Of a DNA stretch of 64,000 nucleotides, positions 39,376 to 48,960 are shown piece by piece (positions within the stretch are counted from its first letter, which is position 1; the number at the start of each line of letters is the position of its first letter). This DNA is from Vibrio gangliei. Lineage in GTDB: Bacteria > Pseudomonadota > Gammaproteobacteria > Enterobacterales > Vibrionaceae. Position numbers and translations under genes: made by a program. The stretch is from positions 1,674,001-1,738,000 of the forward strand of contig NZ_AP021869.1 in the NCBI RefSeq assembly GCF_026001925.1, read 5' to 3'. The notes under the pieces were generated by a model. It was not told the DNA's origin and made no database searches. It was given only the letters and a program-made list of their open reading frames with translations.

Positions 39376-39921
39376 TTAATGGCCAGCAAACTCACAAATG
39401 CTATACACATTCAGGCCAAGGCTTTTCAGTTTTTCTTCACCGCCAATCTCTGGCAAGTTAATCACAAAGGCCGCATCCGTCACTTCGCCACCCAGTTGAC
39501 GAATCAGTTTTACCGTCGCTTCGATAGTACCGCCAGTCGCCAGTAAATCATCCACTACCAACACTTTGTCACCGGCTTGAATGGCATCCGTGTGAATTTC
39601 TAAAACATCGGTGCCGTACTCTAATTCATAAGATTGTGACACGGTTTCGCGCGGCAATTTACCCGGCTTACGTACAGGTACAAAACCTAAACCAAGTTCA
39701 AGTGCTAACGGCGCACCAAATAGAAAACCACGGGCTTCGGTACCGACCACTTTAGTAAAGCCTTGATCTTTATATTTCTCGACCAGCAATTGAATGGTCG
39801 CTTGATAGGCTTTTGCATCTTCCATCAAGCTCGTTACATCACGGAATAAAATCCCTGCTTTTGGGTAATCTGGAATGGTTTTAATGCTCGCTTGAATAAA
39901 AGCCTGAGTTTCTGTTGTCAT
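39376..39921 (-). CDS. apt: Adenine phosphoribosyltransferase
   Basis: 181 residues. It salvages adenine to AMP. The PRPP-binding motif is [13 protein letters not shown], with [12 protein letters not shown] upstream. It precedes dnaX on the same strand, as in E. coli. Confidence 0.96.
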   Translation of the reverse strand: MTTETQAFIQASIKTIPDYPKAGILFRDVTSLMEDAKAYQATIQLLVEKYKDQGFTKVVGTEARGFLFGAPLALELGLGFVPVRKPGKLPRETVSQSYELEYGTDVLEIHTDAIQAGDKVLVVDDLLATGGTIEATVKLIRQLGGEVTDAAFVINLPEIGGEEKLKSLGLNVYSICEFAGH

Positions 39922-40016
39922 AATTGAATTCTTTCTTTAGTAACTTTAGAAGTAATCATAACACTCCTAAAGGTTAGGGGTAATGATTTATACCCTAGGG
40001 CGATGTTGAATGGATG

Positions 40017-40282
40017 TATACCCAAAAAACCTCAAGGTGCAAGTTTCAGCAAGAATAAAACAAGTTTTAGGCAAGGCGAATTGAATATGATCATAGTCAT
40101 TCTATCTTTATTCAATTTAACGCAGCATAAAGCTTGTTTTAACTTGCCCTTCGGGAGCTTCATCCAAGTCCTTAGCCTTCGTCAGATTTAATTGAAAGGT
40201 GTTTACATTCCGCATAAATCTTCCTTGCCTAAGAACTTGGATGATAGCTCTGAATTCTGCATCTTGAGGTCACTTGGGTATA
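40017..40282. repeat. 267-bp MITE-like repeat, copy 1
   Basis: Flanked by TATACCCAA and TTGGGTATA, it contains arms that fold on themselves (TTTAGGCAAGGC, CCCTTCGGGAGC, CCTTGCCTAAG). A copy at 57385-57651 lies in reverse orientation with most bases shared. It has no credible gene. It lies between apt and ybaN. Confidence 0.8.
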
Positions 40283-40284
40283 TG

Positions 40285-40665
40285 TTAGTGATTTTCGCCA
40301 TTTTCAGCAACATCACCATGGGGATCATGAATCGGTAAACGGTGAAAGAAGAAAAACAACACGCTATACCCCATCACCAAACCCAGTTTCATCCACCAAT
40401 GTGGCAACATCACTAATGAAAAAAGAAAACTGGCCGCCAATAAAACATAGCCCCGTTTTTTCATGGTTGAGCTGACCGCCTTATGTTGATTCCAATTATC
40501 GATAATCGGCCCTAAGTGCGGATGATGATGAATCCAATAATGAAAGCGCTCATTACTACGAATGAAACAAGCGCTAGCAAGTAATAAGAAGGGAGTGGTT
40601 GGGAGTAAGGGCAGGAAAATCCCCAAAACGCCTAAAATAAGCGCTAAGCCACCTACGGCATTCAA
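40285..40665 (-). CDS. ybaN: YbaN family inner membrane protein (DUF454)
   Basis: About 126 residues from the TTG at 40665, with three membrane segments and the family motif LPLLPTTPFLLLASACFIRSN. Comparison with E. coli YbaN suggests six or seven more codons upstream, and a ribosome site AGGAAG (40691-40696) stands seven bases before an ATC at 40683, with no ATG or GTG there. The start is therefore uncertain: TTG, or a rare ATC/ATA codon. Function unknown. Confidence 0.8.
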   Translation of the reverse strand: MNAVGGLALILGVLGIFLPLLPTTPFLLLASACFIRSNERFHYWIHHHPHLGPIIDNWNQHKAVSSTMKKRGYVLLAASFLFSLVMLPHWWMKLGLVMGYSVLFFFFHRLPIHDPHGDVAENGENH

Positions 40666-40747
40666 TAATATTTTACGTATGATGGTGGTACTTCCTAATC
40701 AAACAGTGACACGGTATGACTTCTTACCGCTACCGCTTATAACAACA

Positions 40748-40867
40748 CTATTGAGTAAGAAGTTTAATCCATGTAAGTGTTGCAGGAAGCGTAGGTAAAA
40801 GTAAAGCGAGGATAACACCTAAAAAGTAAAAAATATTGAATGGTTCGTTGAAGTTTTCATCAGCCAT
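40748..40867 (-). CDS. Small membrane protein of 39 residues
   Basis: ATG at 40867 with AAGGA seven bases before it, ending in TAG at 40748. The peptide starts MADENFNEPFNIFYF and continues with a single hydrophobic helix (LGVILALLLPTLPATL) and WIKLLTQ. It lies 82 bp upstream of ybaN on the same strand. Strong ribosome site, plausible membrane topology; no family recognised. Confidence 0.6.
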   Translation of the reverse strand: MADENFNEPFNIFYFLGVILALLLPTLPATLTWIKLLTQ

Positions 40868-41025
40868 CGTTCATTCCTTTTGCGCGGGTAGTCTGTGACA
40901 AGTTCGAATAGCGCAATATAGGAGATTTACCCTGCGACAAAAACAGACAAAAACAGTGGTTATTATCAAGCTGCAACTGTAATCACAAAAATAGCCACTT
41001 CTCCGTAGAAATGTTAACTCAACAG

Positions 41026-42126
41026 CTAATAACTCATATTTTTAATCACCAGCTTAAAACTACGCACGCCCAATTCACTCAACACGAGCTCACCGCCCTG
41101 CTTCATAGGTAAATCACTTGTGATGAAATTTTTCGTGCATCCCTCGCCTAGTTTAATGCCTGTTTCTATCGCTTGATTACGTCCGTCATGAAACCAATTA
41201 CTTTTTAAACCAGCAGGAAGAATTGAAATGGTACCTTCAACCATATCGGCAATGCCGAACAGAGCATTGATAGGTGAGGAACATTGAGTACAACTGATCC
41301 CCTTTTCAACGGCATCAGCTAAATCTTTTAGATCGGATTGACAACGTTTTCGAGTACGGAGAAAGTCATTAAACAAGGCACGAATTAGCAAAGCTGTACC
41401 GACACCGTTTTCACCACCGTCAGAAGAGTCCACTAAATAAAACGCAAAACGTCCATCCATTAACCACGCATAATCAAACACCAATGGCATCATTTCTGAT
41501 GGTTGCAACACCAAATAACTGCATTTCCACCTGCCCTGTTGCGTGTCGCGTTCTGGTTGCAGTGCATGCAGTAAATCACGTGATGTCACGACATTATCTT
41601 TGAGGTGATTAAGGTGCCAATACAGCTCTTTCTCTTGGTCAATTTGGCCTGCGTGATCAAGCTGAAACCATTGACTCGAAAAGTCACGAACAACGCTAGG
41701 ATTATCGTGTGATTCCGCTAAGGTTGTCTTAATCGCGGAAGTAAAATGCTCAAGCTCAGTGATGGGCTTGGTTAAGAAATCTTTGATGCCGAAGCGCAGC
41801 ACTTTTGCCACATCGCCCATGTCTTCTGTTGCAGATACCACAATCATCGGCAGCATGGGAAACTGCCAGCTGACTTCTTCAACTAACTCGATACCACTCA
41901 TGATCGGCATATTTAAGTCACAGATCATCAAGTCCGGCACATGTTGACGCAATGCTTTCAACGCCTCCAAGCCATCACCGGCTTCAATAACATCATAATT
42001 GAGTGTTTTAAGGTAAGCAGCAATCATTGTGCGAAATGTCGGGTCGTCATCCACCAACATAATGGTTTGCATTGCACGACTTAGAGCGGTATCAACACTC
42101 TGCATATGAGAAACACATTTATGCAT
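41026..42126 (-). CDS. rssB: Response regulator RssB, RpoS-degradation adaptor
   Basis: 366 residues. A receiver domain (MLVDDDPTFRTM; phospho-Asp70 in MICDLNMP; Lys in LTKPI) is joined to a degenerate PP2C-like effector domain (LLIRALFNDFLRT). This is the RssB architecture, which hands RpoS to ClpXP. GAGG lies about ten bases before the ATG at 42126; a later ATG at 42072 would fit the family start but has no ribosome site. Upstream is the aphB-like gene, divergent. Confidence 0.85.
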   Translation of the reverse strand: MHKCVSHMQSVDTALSRAMQTIMLVDDDPTFRTMIAAYLKTLNYDVIEAGDGLEALKALRQHVPDLMICDLNMPIMSGIELVEEVSWQFPMLPMIVVSATEDMGDVAKVLRFGIKDFLTKPITELEHFTSAIKTTLAESHDNPSVVRDFSSQWFQLDHAGQIDQEKELYWHLNHLKDNVVTSRDLLHALQPERDTQQGRWKCSYLVLQPSEMMPLVFDYAWLMDGRFAFYLVDSSDGGENGVGTALLIRALFNDFLRTRKRCQSDLKDLADAVEKGISCTQCSSPINALFGIADMVEGTISILPAGLKSNWFHDGRNQAIETGIKLGEGCTKNFITSDLPMKQGGELVLSELGVRSFKLVIKNMSY

Positions 42127-42556
42127 ATTGGGATAACCTCTTATTTGTGATTATTCAGGCCCTACAACCCTTTAATTTGAAAGGTAAAACCAACTTTAAT
42201 TAGGACGGCTGACTGCCAATTTGGCTTATTGAGATTACAACCGAAAATAGAAAGTATTCAATCCAGTGCATTGATTGAACCTTTTAAAAGGTAGTAACCA
42301 AAGGGTTTAAATTCAACTCACGCTCTAGATTATTATGGCTAGCTCTCAAAAAATCATACTTATTTGAACTTTTATCAATTAGGTAGAATAGCTCACATAA
42401 GACTTGAGTTTAAAACGGTATGACGTAATGATGATGCTTCGGTTTATCTCAACAAATTTTAAAAATAAACAACCATTTTTGATATTAAACAACCATCCAG
42501 CCTAATGTTTGGTTACACTACTTCATTACTTGATGTAACAGATAAGTGCGCACACC
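42127..42556. other. Intergenic region between rssB and aphB-like gene
   Basis: 430-bp divergent AT-rich region. It contains a pair of direct repeats at 42466-42496. No gene, transposon or terminator was recognised. Confidence 0.5.
42466..42496. promoter_or_regulatory. Direct repeats TAAACAACCAT x 2 upstream of aphB-like gene
   Basis: Two identical 11-mers start 20 bp apart (42466 and 42486), roughly two helical turns, 60 bp before the LysR-type start codon. A site for self-regulation or another factor is an inference. Confidence 0.4.
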
Positions 42557-43432
42557 ATGAAACTTGATGATTTGAATCTATTTCGACTAGTCGTTGACAA
42601 TGGAAGCTATACAGCGACATCCCGTAAAACCAATATCCCTGTCGCGACGATTACTCGACGCATTCAAGCTCTAGAAGAAGGCTTGAATCTACGTTTACTC
42701 AATCGTAATGCCCGTAAACTGTCTCTTACTGAAGCGGGCCAACGTTTCTACGATGAATGTTCTCCACTGCTGAAACATTTGGCTGAGACGACTGAAAACA
42801 TCTCCGATGAATGCCGTGGTGCATCAGGTAAACTTCGCATCTCTGCGCCATCTAATACCGCTAAGCGCATGATCATGCCGATGCTGAACGAATTCATGGC
42901 CAAGTACCCACAAATTCGTATTGAACTCTCCATGACGAATTATGCTGATCAACTTGACCCAACTGAATGGGACGTGATTTTCCGTGTCGGCCCTCAACGT
43001 GATTCCACATTGATTGCACGTAAAATCAACCAAGTGAAAGATATTCTCGTAGCTAGCCCGAAGTACTTGGCTGACTGTGGTGATTTGCATCATGCAGAAG
43101 ACTTACGCCATCATGCTCTACTGAAAGGCTTACCCTTGGTGAAGTGGCAGTTGACGAATTCTCAAGGCGAAACCGTCACCATTAATGAAAAAGGCCGTTT
43201 AGAAGCCAGTGAATTAAACGTCGTACGAAAAGCCTGTAGCTATGGTTTAGGGATCAGCTTATTGCCTGATGTCATGATTGAAGCCTATCTTCGTGAAGGC
43301 CGTCTCGTTCGCGTTTTAGATGACTGGAGTGCAAACTCTCGTGATATTTACATGTTGTACAATCACAAAAATCATCAACCTGAAAAAGTACGCTTACTAA
43401 TCGACTTCATTGCCCAACATGAAGTGATTTAA
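42557..43432 (+). CDS. aphB: LysR-type regulator, AphB-like
   Basis: 291 residues, LysR N-terminal helix-turn-helix (NGSYTATSRKTNIPVATITR) and substrate domain (WDVIFRVGPQRDSTLIARK). The sequence agrees closely with what is recalled of V. cholerae AphB, which activates virulence and acid genes under low oxygen and low pH. Cys227 in KACSYG sits where that protein's redox cysteine may lie; that is not certain. rssB is its divergent neighbour, as in V. cholerae. Confidence 0.75.
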   Translation: MKLDDLNLFRLVVDNGSYTATSRKTNIPVATITRRIQALEEGLNLRLLNRNARKLSLTEAGQRFYDECSPLLKHLAETTENISDECRGASGKLRISAPSNTAKRMIMPMLNEFMAKYPQIRIELSMTNYADQLDPTEWDVIFRVGPQRDSTLIARKINQVKDILVASPKYLADCGDLHHAEDLRHHALLKGLPLVKWQLTNSQGETVTINEKGRLEASELNVVRKACSYGLGISLLPDVMIEAYLREGRLVRVLDDWSANSRDIYMLYNHKNHQPEKVRLLIDFIAQHEVI

Positions 43433-43468
43433 TTATCGATTCAAATTCAGAAATGCGCCTCGTGCAAA

Positions 43469-43485
43469 CAAAAAAGCCAGAGTTC
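43469..43485 (+). terminator. Left half of a split terminator (aphB/purF)
   Basis: AAAAAGCCAGAGTTC here and TTCAATACTCAGGCTTTT at 44912-44929 rejoin into a stem-loop (AAAAGCC-A-GAGT / ACTC-A-GGCTTTT) when the insertion element and one TTC are removed. The purF side ends in a U run, so this was purF's terminator. Confidence 0.65.
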
Positions 43486-43516
43486 TGAAGTGACCCCATA
43501 AAGTTGGACAGTTCTG

Positions 43517-44365
43517 TTAAGCGGCTTGTAAGGCCTGATTTCGATATTCTATCGGAGTCAGGCCTTTTAATTTCACCTTGATGCGTTTCGTATTGTAGTA
43601 CTCGATATATTCTTCAATCTGTGTGATTAAGTCATCCGCATTTTCAAAGTGCTGGTTATGGTACATTTCTGTTTTCAGCAAGGCAAAGAAGTTCTCTGCT
43701 ACTGCATTATCTAAACAGTTTCCTTTTCGCGACATACTTTGAGTTAACCCTCGGTCAGCGAGAGCTTTCTGATATTTCCTATGCCTATATTGCCACCCTT
43801 GATCGCTATGAACGATTGGCTTTGCGTTCTTATCTAAGGTCGAAACTGCCTCTGTTAGCATGTCAGTGACGAGAGGTAAGCACGCGTTTTTAGCAACCTT
43901 ATAAGCGACGACTTCCTGTGTAAATAGATCGACGATTGGTGATAAGTACACCTTCTGCTGTTTAACTTTAAACTCAGTGACATCTGTTACCCATTTCTCA
44001 TCTGGCTTCGTTGCATTGAAGTCACGATCTAGTACATTCGGCGCGGTTGTTCCTGCTCCTCCCTTATATGAGCTGTACCGCTTGGGCCTAACCGTTGATT
44101 TCAAGCCAAGTAACCTCATCAGACGTTGAACTGTCTTATGGTTTAACATCACGTCCTGCTTCCTTAACTCTAGGTGAATGCGACGATAGCCATACCTCCC
44201 TTTATGGTCATGGTATATTTTCTCGATCAACTGCTTCTCATCTTGATAACTATCTGCGGCGTTGCTTGATTGCGTATGATAGTAGAAGCTACTTCTCGCT
44301 AACTTAAGGGTATATAAGAGATGTTGTTGTAAATATTGATTTCTAAGAGCTAGAACTACTTTCGT
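43517..44365 (-). CDS. IS150-type transposase OrfB (made by -1 frameshift)
   Basis: 282 residues when read from the shift point at about 44365-44370. The integrase core is intact: DVTEF, HSDQGWQY and the Glu in CLDNAVAENFFALLKTEMY form the DDE triad. N-terminal of it lies the HTH_21-type segment RYGYRRIHLELRK. It is probably made as OrfAB fusion after a slip on AAAAAA (44365-44370). Confidence 0.85.
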   Translation of the reverse strand, partial: TKVVLALRNQYLQQHLLYTLKLARSSFYYHTQSSNAADSYQDEKQLIEKIYHDHKGRYGYRRIHLELRKQDVMLNHKTVQRLMRLLGLKSTVRPKRYSSYKGGAGTTAPNVLDRDFNATKPDEKWVTDVTEFKVKQQKVYLSPIVDLFTQEVVAYKVAKNACLPLVTDMLTEAVSTLDKNAKPIVHSDQGWQYRHRKYQKALADRGLTQSMSRKGNCLDNAVAENFFALLKTEMYHNQHFENADDLITQIEEYIEYYNTKRIKVKLKGLTPIEYRNQALQAA

Positions 44366-44865
44366 TTTTTCTTTGTTCGACGACGTTTCTCCTGTTCCAG
44401 CTCCTCTAACTTTTTTAGGACAGCGTTCTCTGCTCGCAAGTACGCTAACTCCTCTTTGAGCTCTTCAAGTGTTTTCTCATCATCGTGCTTATCTTGAATA
44501 AAAGGGTGTTTACTCATTGTTGGTCGTCCTTTGTTGCGCTCAAGTCCCTGAATACCATCTCTTTGATATTGTTTGAGCCAAACAGAGAGAGTGCCAGGAG
44601 ACGAAAAATTCAATATCGCACTAGTGTGACTGACAGACCAACCATTCGTCCACGTGTGTTTTAAAGCTTGCAGTTTGGTTTGTGCGGTCTTCGCAAATCC
44701 ATGAGGTTTAAATGCCTGATAACCATGAATATCAAACACTTGTGCCCAGTAACGTATTTGACGTGATGGTATGGAATGAAGACGAGAAAGCTCTTCAGAT
44801 GAACTCTCGCCTTGTAGATATTGTTTAGCAATAGAGCATTTCAATGCTCGACTGTACTTGGACAT
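44356..44865 (-). CDS. IS150-type OrfA, DNA-binding protein
   Basis: 169 residues with two helix-turn-helix regions (SSEELSRLHSIPSRQIRYW and SVSHTSAILNFSSPGTLSVW) and a leucine-zipper-like C-terminal coil ending in a lysine-rich tail. The start at 44865 (MSKYSRALK) is the family start. It overlaps orfB. Confidence 0.85.
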   Translation of the reverse strand: MSKYSRALKCSIAKQYLQGESSSEELSRLHSIPSRQIRYWAQVFDIHGYQAFKPHGFAKTAQTKLQALKHTWTNGWSVSHTSAILNFSSPGTLSVWLKQYQRDGIQGLERNKGRPTMSKHPFIQDKHDDEKTLEELKEELAYLRAENAVLKKLEELEQEKRRRTKKKRK

Positions 44866-44954
44866 AAAAAGACCCCCAATAATTGGTGTCCAACTATTGG
44901 GGGTCACTTCATTCAATACTCAGGCTTTTCCATACCTATTAACAATAAGCTCTC

Positions 44955-46469
44955 TTAAGCGCCTTCGTTATGCATCTCAAGGTTTGCAACATCTTGCATA
45001 TCTCGGTCTAACTTCGCATCGTCATTACGCAATGCATCGATATGATCAAGATAAGCCTGGTCGATATCACCCGTGACATATTGACCGCTGAATACTGAAG
45101 TTTCAAATTGAGTAATACTTGGGTTACCTACACCGACCGCATCAACAAGATCGCCTAAGTCTTGGAACATCAACGCATCGGCACCAATCATCTTACCGAT
45201 TTCATCAATATCACGACCATGCGCAATCAATTCATTCGCACTTGGCATATCAATGCCGTACACGTTAGGGAAGCGCACTTCAGGCGCCGCAGATACCATA
45301 TACACATTTTTAGCGCCTGAGTCACGAGCCATTTCAATGATCTGCTCAGATGTCGTCCCACGTACAATGGAATCATCAACCAACAAGACATTTTTACCTT
45401 TAAACTCAGAACGGATCGCATTCAATTTACGACGTACTGATTTCTTACGTTGCTGCTGCCCCGGCATGATGAAAGTACGGCCAACATAGCGGTTCTTCAC
45501 AAAACCTTGGCGATATGGCTTCTCAATAATTTGAGCAATCTCTAACGCGATATCACATGAGGTTTCAGGAATAGGGATAACGACATCGATGTCTAAATCA
45601 TCCCATTCACGTTTAATTTTTTCACCCAACTTTTTGCCCATCTCAACGCGTGCGCTGTACACAGAAATTTTATCAATGAAAGAATCTGGGCGAGCGAAGT
45701 ACACGAATTCAAAAATACATGGATTTAATTTTGGTTCTTCAGCACATTGCTCACTGAATAACTGTCCATCAAAGGTCGCATAAACCGCTTCACCAGGCGC
45801 AACATCACGCACAAAATCAAAACCAACAGCATCAAGCGCAACCGATTCAGAAGCCACCATGTATTCGGTACGGCCTTCAACTTCACGTTTGCCTAGACAT
45901 AATGGACGAATACCATTCGGGTCACGGAAGGCCACCATACCATGACCAATGATCATCGCAGCAACCGCGTAGGCCCCTTTTACAATTTTGTGCACTTTAC
46001 GAATCGCACCGAATACATCGGCTTGGGTGAGTGGGTAATTTTCTGATTGGTCAATTTCTTGTGCGAGGATGTTAAGCAGTACTTCTGAATCGGAGGTGGT
46101 ATTAATGTGGCGGCGACCTTGTTCAAATAGCCAGTCACGAATGTCATTGGCGTTTGTCAGGTTACCGTTGTGAGCCAATGTAATCCCATATGGCGAGTTC
46201 ACATAAAACGGCTGAGCTTCAGAAGCGCTAGAACTGCCAGCGGTTGGATAACGAACGTGACCAACTCCGACTGTCCCTTGAAGACGTTGCATATGTTTAA
46301 TTTCAAACACATCTTTCACTAAACCATTGGCTTTACGTAGACGAAAACGATTGCTATCTATGGTAATAATACCGGCAGCATCTTGGCCGCGATGCTGTAA
46401 TACCGTTAAAGCATCATAAATCGATTGATTGACAGGCGTTACCCCTACGATTCCAACAATACCACACAT
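44955..46469 (-). CDS. purF: Amidophosphoribosyltransferase
   Basis: 504 residues. First committed step of purine synthesis. Cys2 (MCGIVGIVG) is the glutaminase nucleophile, exposed after Met removal; PRPP motif [13 protein letters not shown] lies in the C-terminal half. cvpA lies 44 bp upstream in the PurR-controlled cvpA-purF operon. Confidence 0.97.
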   Translation of the reverse strand: MCGIVGIVGVTPVNQSIYDALTVLQHRGQDAAGIITIDSNRFRLRKANGLVKDVFEIKHMQRLQGTVGVGHVRYPTAGSSSASEAQPFYVNSPYGITLAHNGNLTNANDIRDWLFEQGRRHINTTSDSEVLLNILAQEIDQSENYPLTQADVFGAIRKVHKIVKGAYAVAAMIIGHGMVAFRDPNGIRPLCLGKREVEGRTEYMVASESVALDAVGFDFVRDVAPGEAVYATFDGQLFSEQCAEEPKLNPCIFEFVYFARPDSFIDKISVYSARVEMGKKLGEKIKREWDDLDIDVVIPIPETSCDIALEIAQIIEKPYRQGFVKNRYVGRTFIMPGQQQRKKSVRRKLNAIRSEFKGKNVLLVDDSIVRGTTSEQIIEMARDSGAKNVYMVSAAPEVRFPNVYGIDMPSANELIAHGRDIDEIGKMIGADALMFQDLGDLVDAVGVGNPSITQFETSVFSGQYVTGDIDQAYLDHIDALRNDDAKLDRDMQDVANLEMHNEGA

Positions 46470-46513
46470 GTCTTAAACCCTCGGTTGATAGAGAACTGGC
46501 GCCTCCGACCCAG

Positions 46514-47008
46514 TTAGAGAGGCGCGCCAGATAAAAAGCTAGAAGTTTGTTTTATATGATCGAAAAATGGTGCAATGATGACCTTGAAATGCGGTATCAA
46601 TTGCGATGCTTTCCACCAATCTGAGCTTGGAAACGCGGTAAACGCATCCATAAAAAATAACATGACAGCAATAATCAGTACGCCTCGTAACGTACCAAAT
46701 ACAATGCCAAGTACTCTATCCGTTCCCGATAAACCGGTTTTGACAACCAATTGGCTTATCACATAGTTCAGTAAAGCACCGACAATCAAAGTCGCAACAA
46801 ACAAAGCCCCTAAGGCTGCCCCATTACGAGCCATGTCATTTTCAATATTGGTAAAGTAAGCGGCTAGCTTTAGGTAATATTGGGTCGAAATATAAAACGC
46901 CCCACACCAAATCACTAATGACAATGCTTCTTTTACAAAACCGCGAACTAAGCTGATCAAAGCGGAAAAGCCGATCACCCCTAAAATGACAAAATCTATC
47001 CAAATCAT
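46514..47008 (-). CDS. cvpA: Colicin V production protein family, membrane
   Basis: 164 residues with four or so membrane helices (MIWIDFVILGVIGFSALIS). CvpA is conserved and required for colicin V production and envelope stress resistance in E. coli; exact role unclear. First gene of cvpA-purF. A PurR box lies 47 bp upstream. Confidence 0.93.
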   Translation of the reverse strand: MIWIDFVILGVIGFSALISLVRGFVKEALSLVIWCGAFYISTQYYLKLAAYFTNIENDMARNGAALGALFVATLIVGALLNYVISQLVVKTGLSGTDRVLGIVFGTLRGVLIIAVMLFFMDAFTAFPSSDWWKASQLIPHFKVIIAPFFDHIKQTSSFLSGAPL

Positions 47009-47055
47009 AAAATTTACATCTTAAGTTGGCGCGCATTTTAACAGAAAAATACGCG

Positions 47056-47071
47056 ACGCAAACGTTTTCTT
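47056..47071. promoter_or_regulatory. PurR operator for cvpA-purF
   Basis: ACGCAAACGTTTTCTT matches the PurR consensus ACGCAAACGTTTNCNT. It lies 47 bp before cvpA, as in E. coli, so purine levels should repress the operon. Confidence 0.85.
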
Positions 47072-47072
47072 C

Positions 47073-47681
47073 TTAATTAAGTGGCTTAAAAGTCTGCAAT
47101 TGACCTTTTAGACCGGTAATTTCTTGTAGCTTATCAATTTGTTGTTCCATTTTTTCTTTCGAAACATCAGGACCAACAATCACTCGAGATAATCTACCAT
47201 CTTGTTTTAGGTGTGCTTGAAATCCACGTTTTTGTAAATCGGCCACCAACTTTTGAGCATTTTCTTTATTACTAAGAGCTGCCAGTTGAATAATCCATGC
47301 GCTGTCTGCATATTGGTTCGTTTCCCTTTTCGGGGCTGGCTTCTCAGCGACTGCCTGAGGTTTAGGCTCTGGCTTCGCTTCTGGCTTAACAGCGGGCTGT
47401 GGTGCTGTCTGCGAAATATTCGTTGTCTGCGAAACCGCTGGCTCTGATTCTACCGTTGCACTCACAGGCTCATCAGGCAAAGCCACATCCAACTCAACCG
47501 GCTGTTTCACTTCGGCCACTGAACCACTCTGCTCAACCTCATCGGTCGGCTTAATGGGAATCGCAGCAAACTCTTCTTTGTAATGTTCTTTCTGACCATC
47601 AAATACATCCGGTAATACGATCACACCTATTGCGACCAGAATGACCGTACCAATCAAACGGCTTTGAAATTTACTCGCCAT
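47073..47681 (-). CDS. dedD: DedD, SPOR-domain cell-division protein
   Basis: 202 residues: an N-terminal membrane segment (LIGTVILVAIGVIVLP), a proline/alanine/lysine-rich linker (PKPEAKPEPKPQ) and a SPOR domain (WIIQLAALSNKENAQKLVADL). It binds septal peptidoglycan denuded of stem peptides. It overlaps the folC stop by 11 bases, so translational coupling is likely. Confidence 0.92.
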   Translation of the reverse strand: MASKFQSRLIGTVILVAIGVIVLPDVFDGQKEHYKEEFAAIPIKPTDEVEQSGSVAEVKQPVELDVALPDEPVSATVESEPAVSQTTNISQTAPQPAVKPEAKPEPKPQAVAEKPAPKRETNQYADSAWIIQLAALSNKENAQKLVADLQKRGFQAHLKQDGRLSRVIVGPDVSKEKMEQQIDKLQEITGLKGQLQTFKPLN

Positions 47682-48960
47682 TTTGACTCCCTTTATTCAT
47701 TTTTTGCCAATAATCTAAAACTTCACCTACAGTGTGGAAAGAACCTACCACAAGCACAACATCGTCTTTTTGAGCTTGATCGTATGCTGCTTGAAATGCC
47801 TCCACCGGTTGGTCGAATTGTCCTTCAGCCTCACCAATATGAACCAAGAGTTCCTCGACCTTTGCCGCTCGTGGACCATGCAAAGAAGCAGGATACCAAT
47901 GTGTAACAACAGGTGATAACACCGCTAAGGTAGAAGCGATGTCTTTATCATGCAACATAGCAACCACCGTGCGAATCGTTTTTCCTGCAAATTTTGTCTG
48001 CAATTGATGAGCGAGATACTCTGCTGAATGAGGATTATGCGCGACATCCAGTAAAACCAAGGGCTGTTCAACAAGCACTTGCATACGGCCAGCAAGTTTA
48101 ACGTTGCGTAAGCCATTAACAATATTAATGTCACTTAACGCTAAACCAGAGGTGCTTAACGCCATCAATGCGGTCGCTGCATTAGCAAGCGGTAAAGATG
48201 GGATAGGCAGATCAACAAGATCAAAACCGCCAGACTGCCAACGCCACTGTTGATGAGTTTCATCCGTCACTTGATATTGAAATTGTTGTCCAACTTGAAA
48301 AAATTCTGCGCCGATATCATCGGCATGTGCTGCAACAGTATGTGGCGCTTTAGGTTGGCCACAAATCGCCGGTTTTCCAGAACGGAAGATACCCGCTTTC
48401 TCAAACCCAATGACATTAATATCACTACCAAGCCAGTCAACATGGTCTATAGCCAAACTGGTAATAACTGAAACATCGTGATCCACTACATTGGTCGCAT
48501 CTAAACGGCCACCCAAGCCTACTTCCAACAAAACCACATCAACTTGTTCTACTTGGAAAATGCGCAACGCTGATAAGGTACCGAATTCAAAAAAGCTGAG
48601 GCTAATGTCTTTACGCACTTTTTCAACAAAATCAAAAGATTCGCATAATTGTTGATCAGATACATTAACGCCATTGATTCTAACGCGTTCGTTATATTCG
48701 ATAAGATGAGGAGAGCTATAAACCCCTACCGTAAAGCCAGCATCGAGGAGAATGGCTTCCATTAAGGCGCAAGTTGAACCTTTACCATTTGTCCCGGCGA
48801 CGGTAATCACTTTGGGTGCGGGTTTTGTTAGTTGGGCAGATTGAGCGACTTGGCTCACTCGATCCAGGCCAAGATCGATGGCGCTGGTATGAATGTTTTC
48901 TAAATAATGAAGCCACATCGACAAAGGTGATGTGGCTTCAGGAGAATGTTGTTTGCTCAT
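47671..48960 (-). CDS. folC: Bifunctional folylpolyglutamate synthase / dihydrofolate synthase
   Basis: 429 residues (E. coli 422). It glutamylates folate. The Mur-ligase-like P-loop is GTNGKGSTCALMEAI, and VLLEVGLGGRLDATNV is a family block. The gene lies in the accD-folC-dedD order. Confidence 0.94.
   Translation of the reverse strand: MSKQHSPEATSPLSMWLHYLENIHTSAIDLGLDRVSQVAQSAQLTKPAPKVITVAGTNGKGSTCALMEAILLDAGFTVGVYSSPHLIEYNERVRINGVNVSDQQLCESFDFVEKVRKDISLSFFEFGTLSALRIFQVEQVDVVLLEVGLGGRLDATNVVDHDVSVITSLAIDHVDWLGSDINVIGFEKAGIFRSGKPAICGQPKAPHTVAAHADDIGAEFFQVGQQFQYQVTDETHQQWRWQSGGFDLVDLPIPSLPLANAATALMALSTSGLALSDINIVNGLRNVKLAGRMQVLVEQPLVLLDVAHNPHSAEYLAHQLQTKFAGKTIRTVVAMLHDKDIASTLAVLSPVVTHWYPASLHGPRAAKVEELLVHIGEAEGQFDQPVEAFQAAYDQAQKDDVVLVVGSFHTVGEVLDYWQKMNKGSQNGE

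Larger units (their letters stand above)
43486..44911 (-). mobile_element. IS3-family (IS150-type) insertion sequence, intact
   Basis: 1426 bp with imperfect inverted ends starting TGAAGTGACCCC and flanked by a 3-bp duplication TTC. It carries orfA and orfB on the minus strand linked by a -1 frameshift. Everything needed for transposition appears present. It splits a terminator. Confidence 0.88.
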
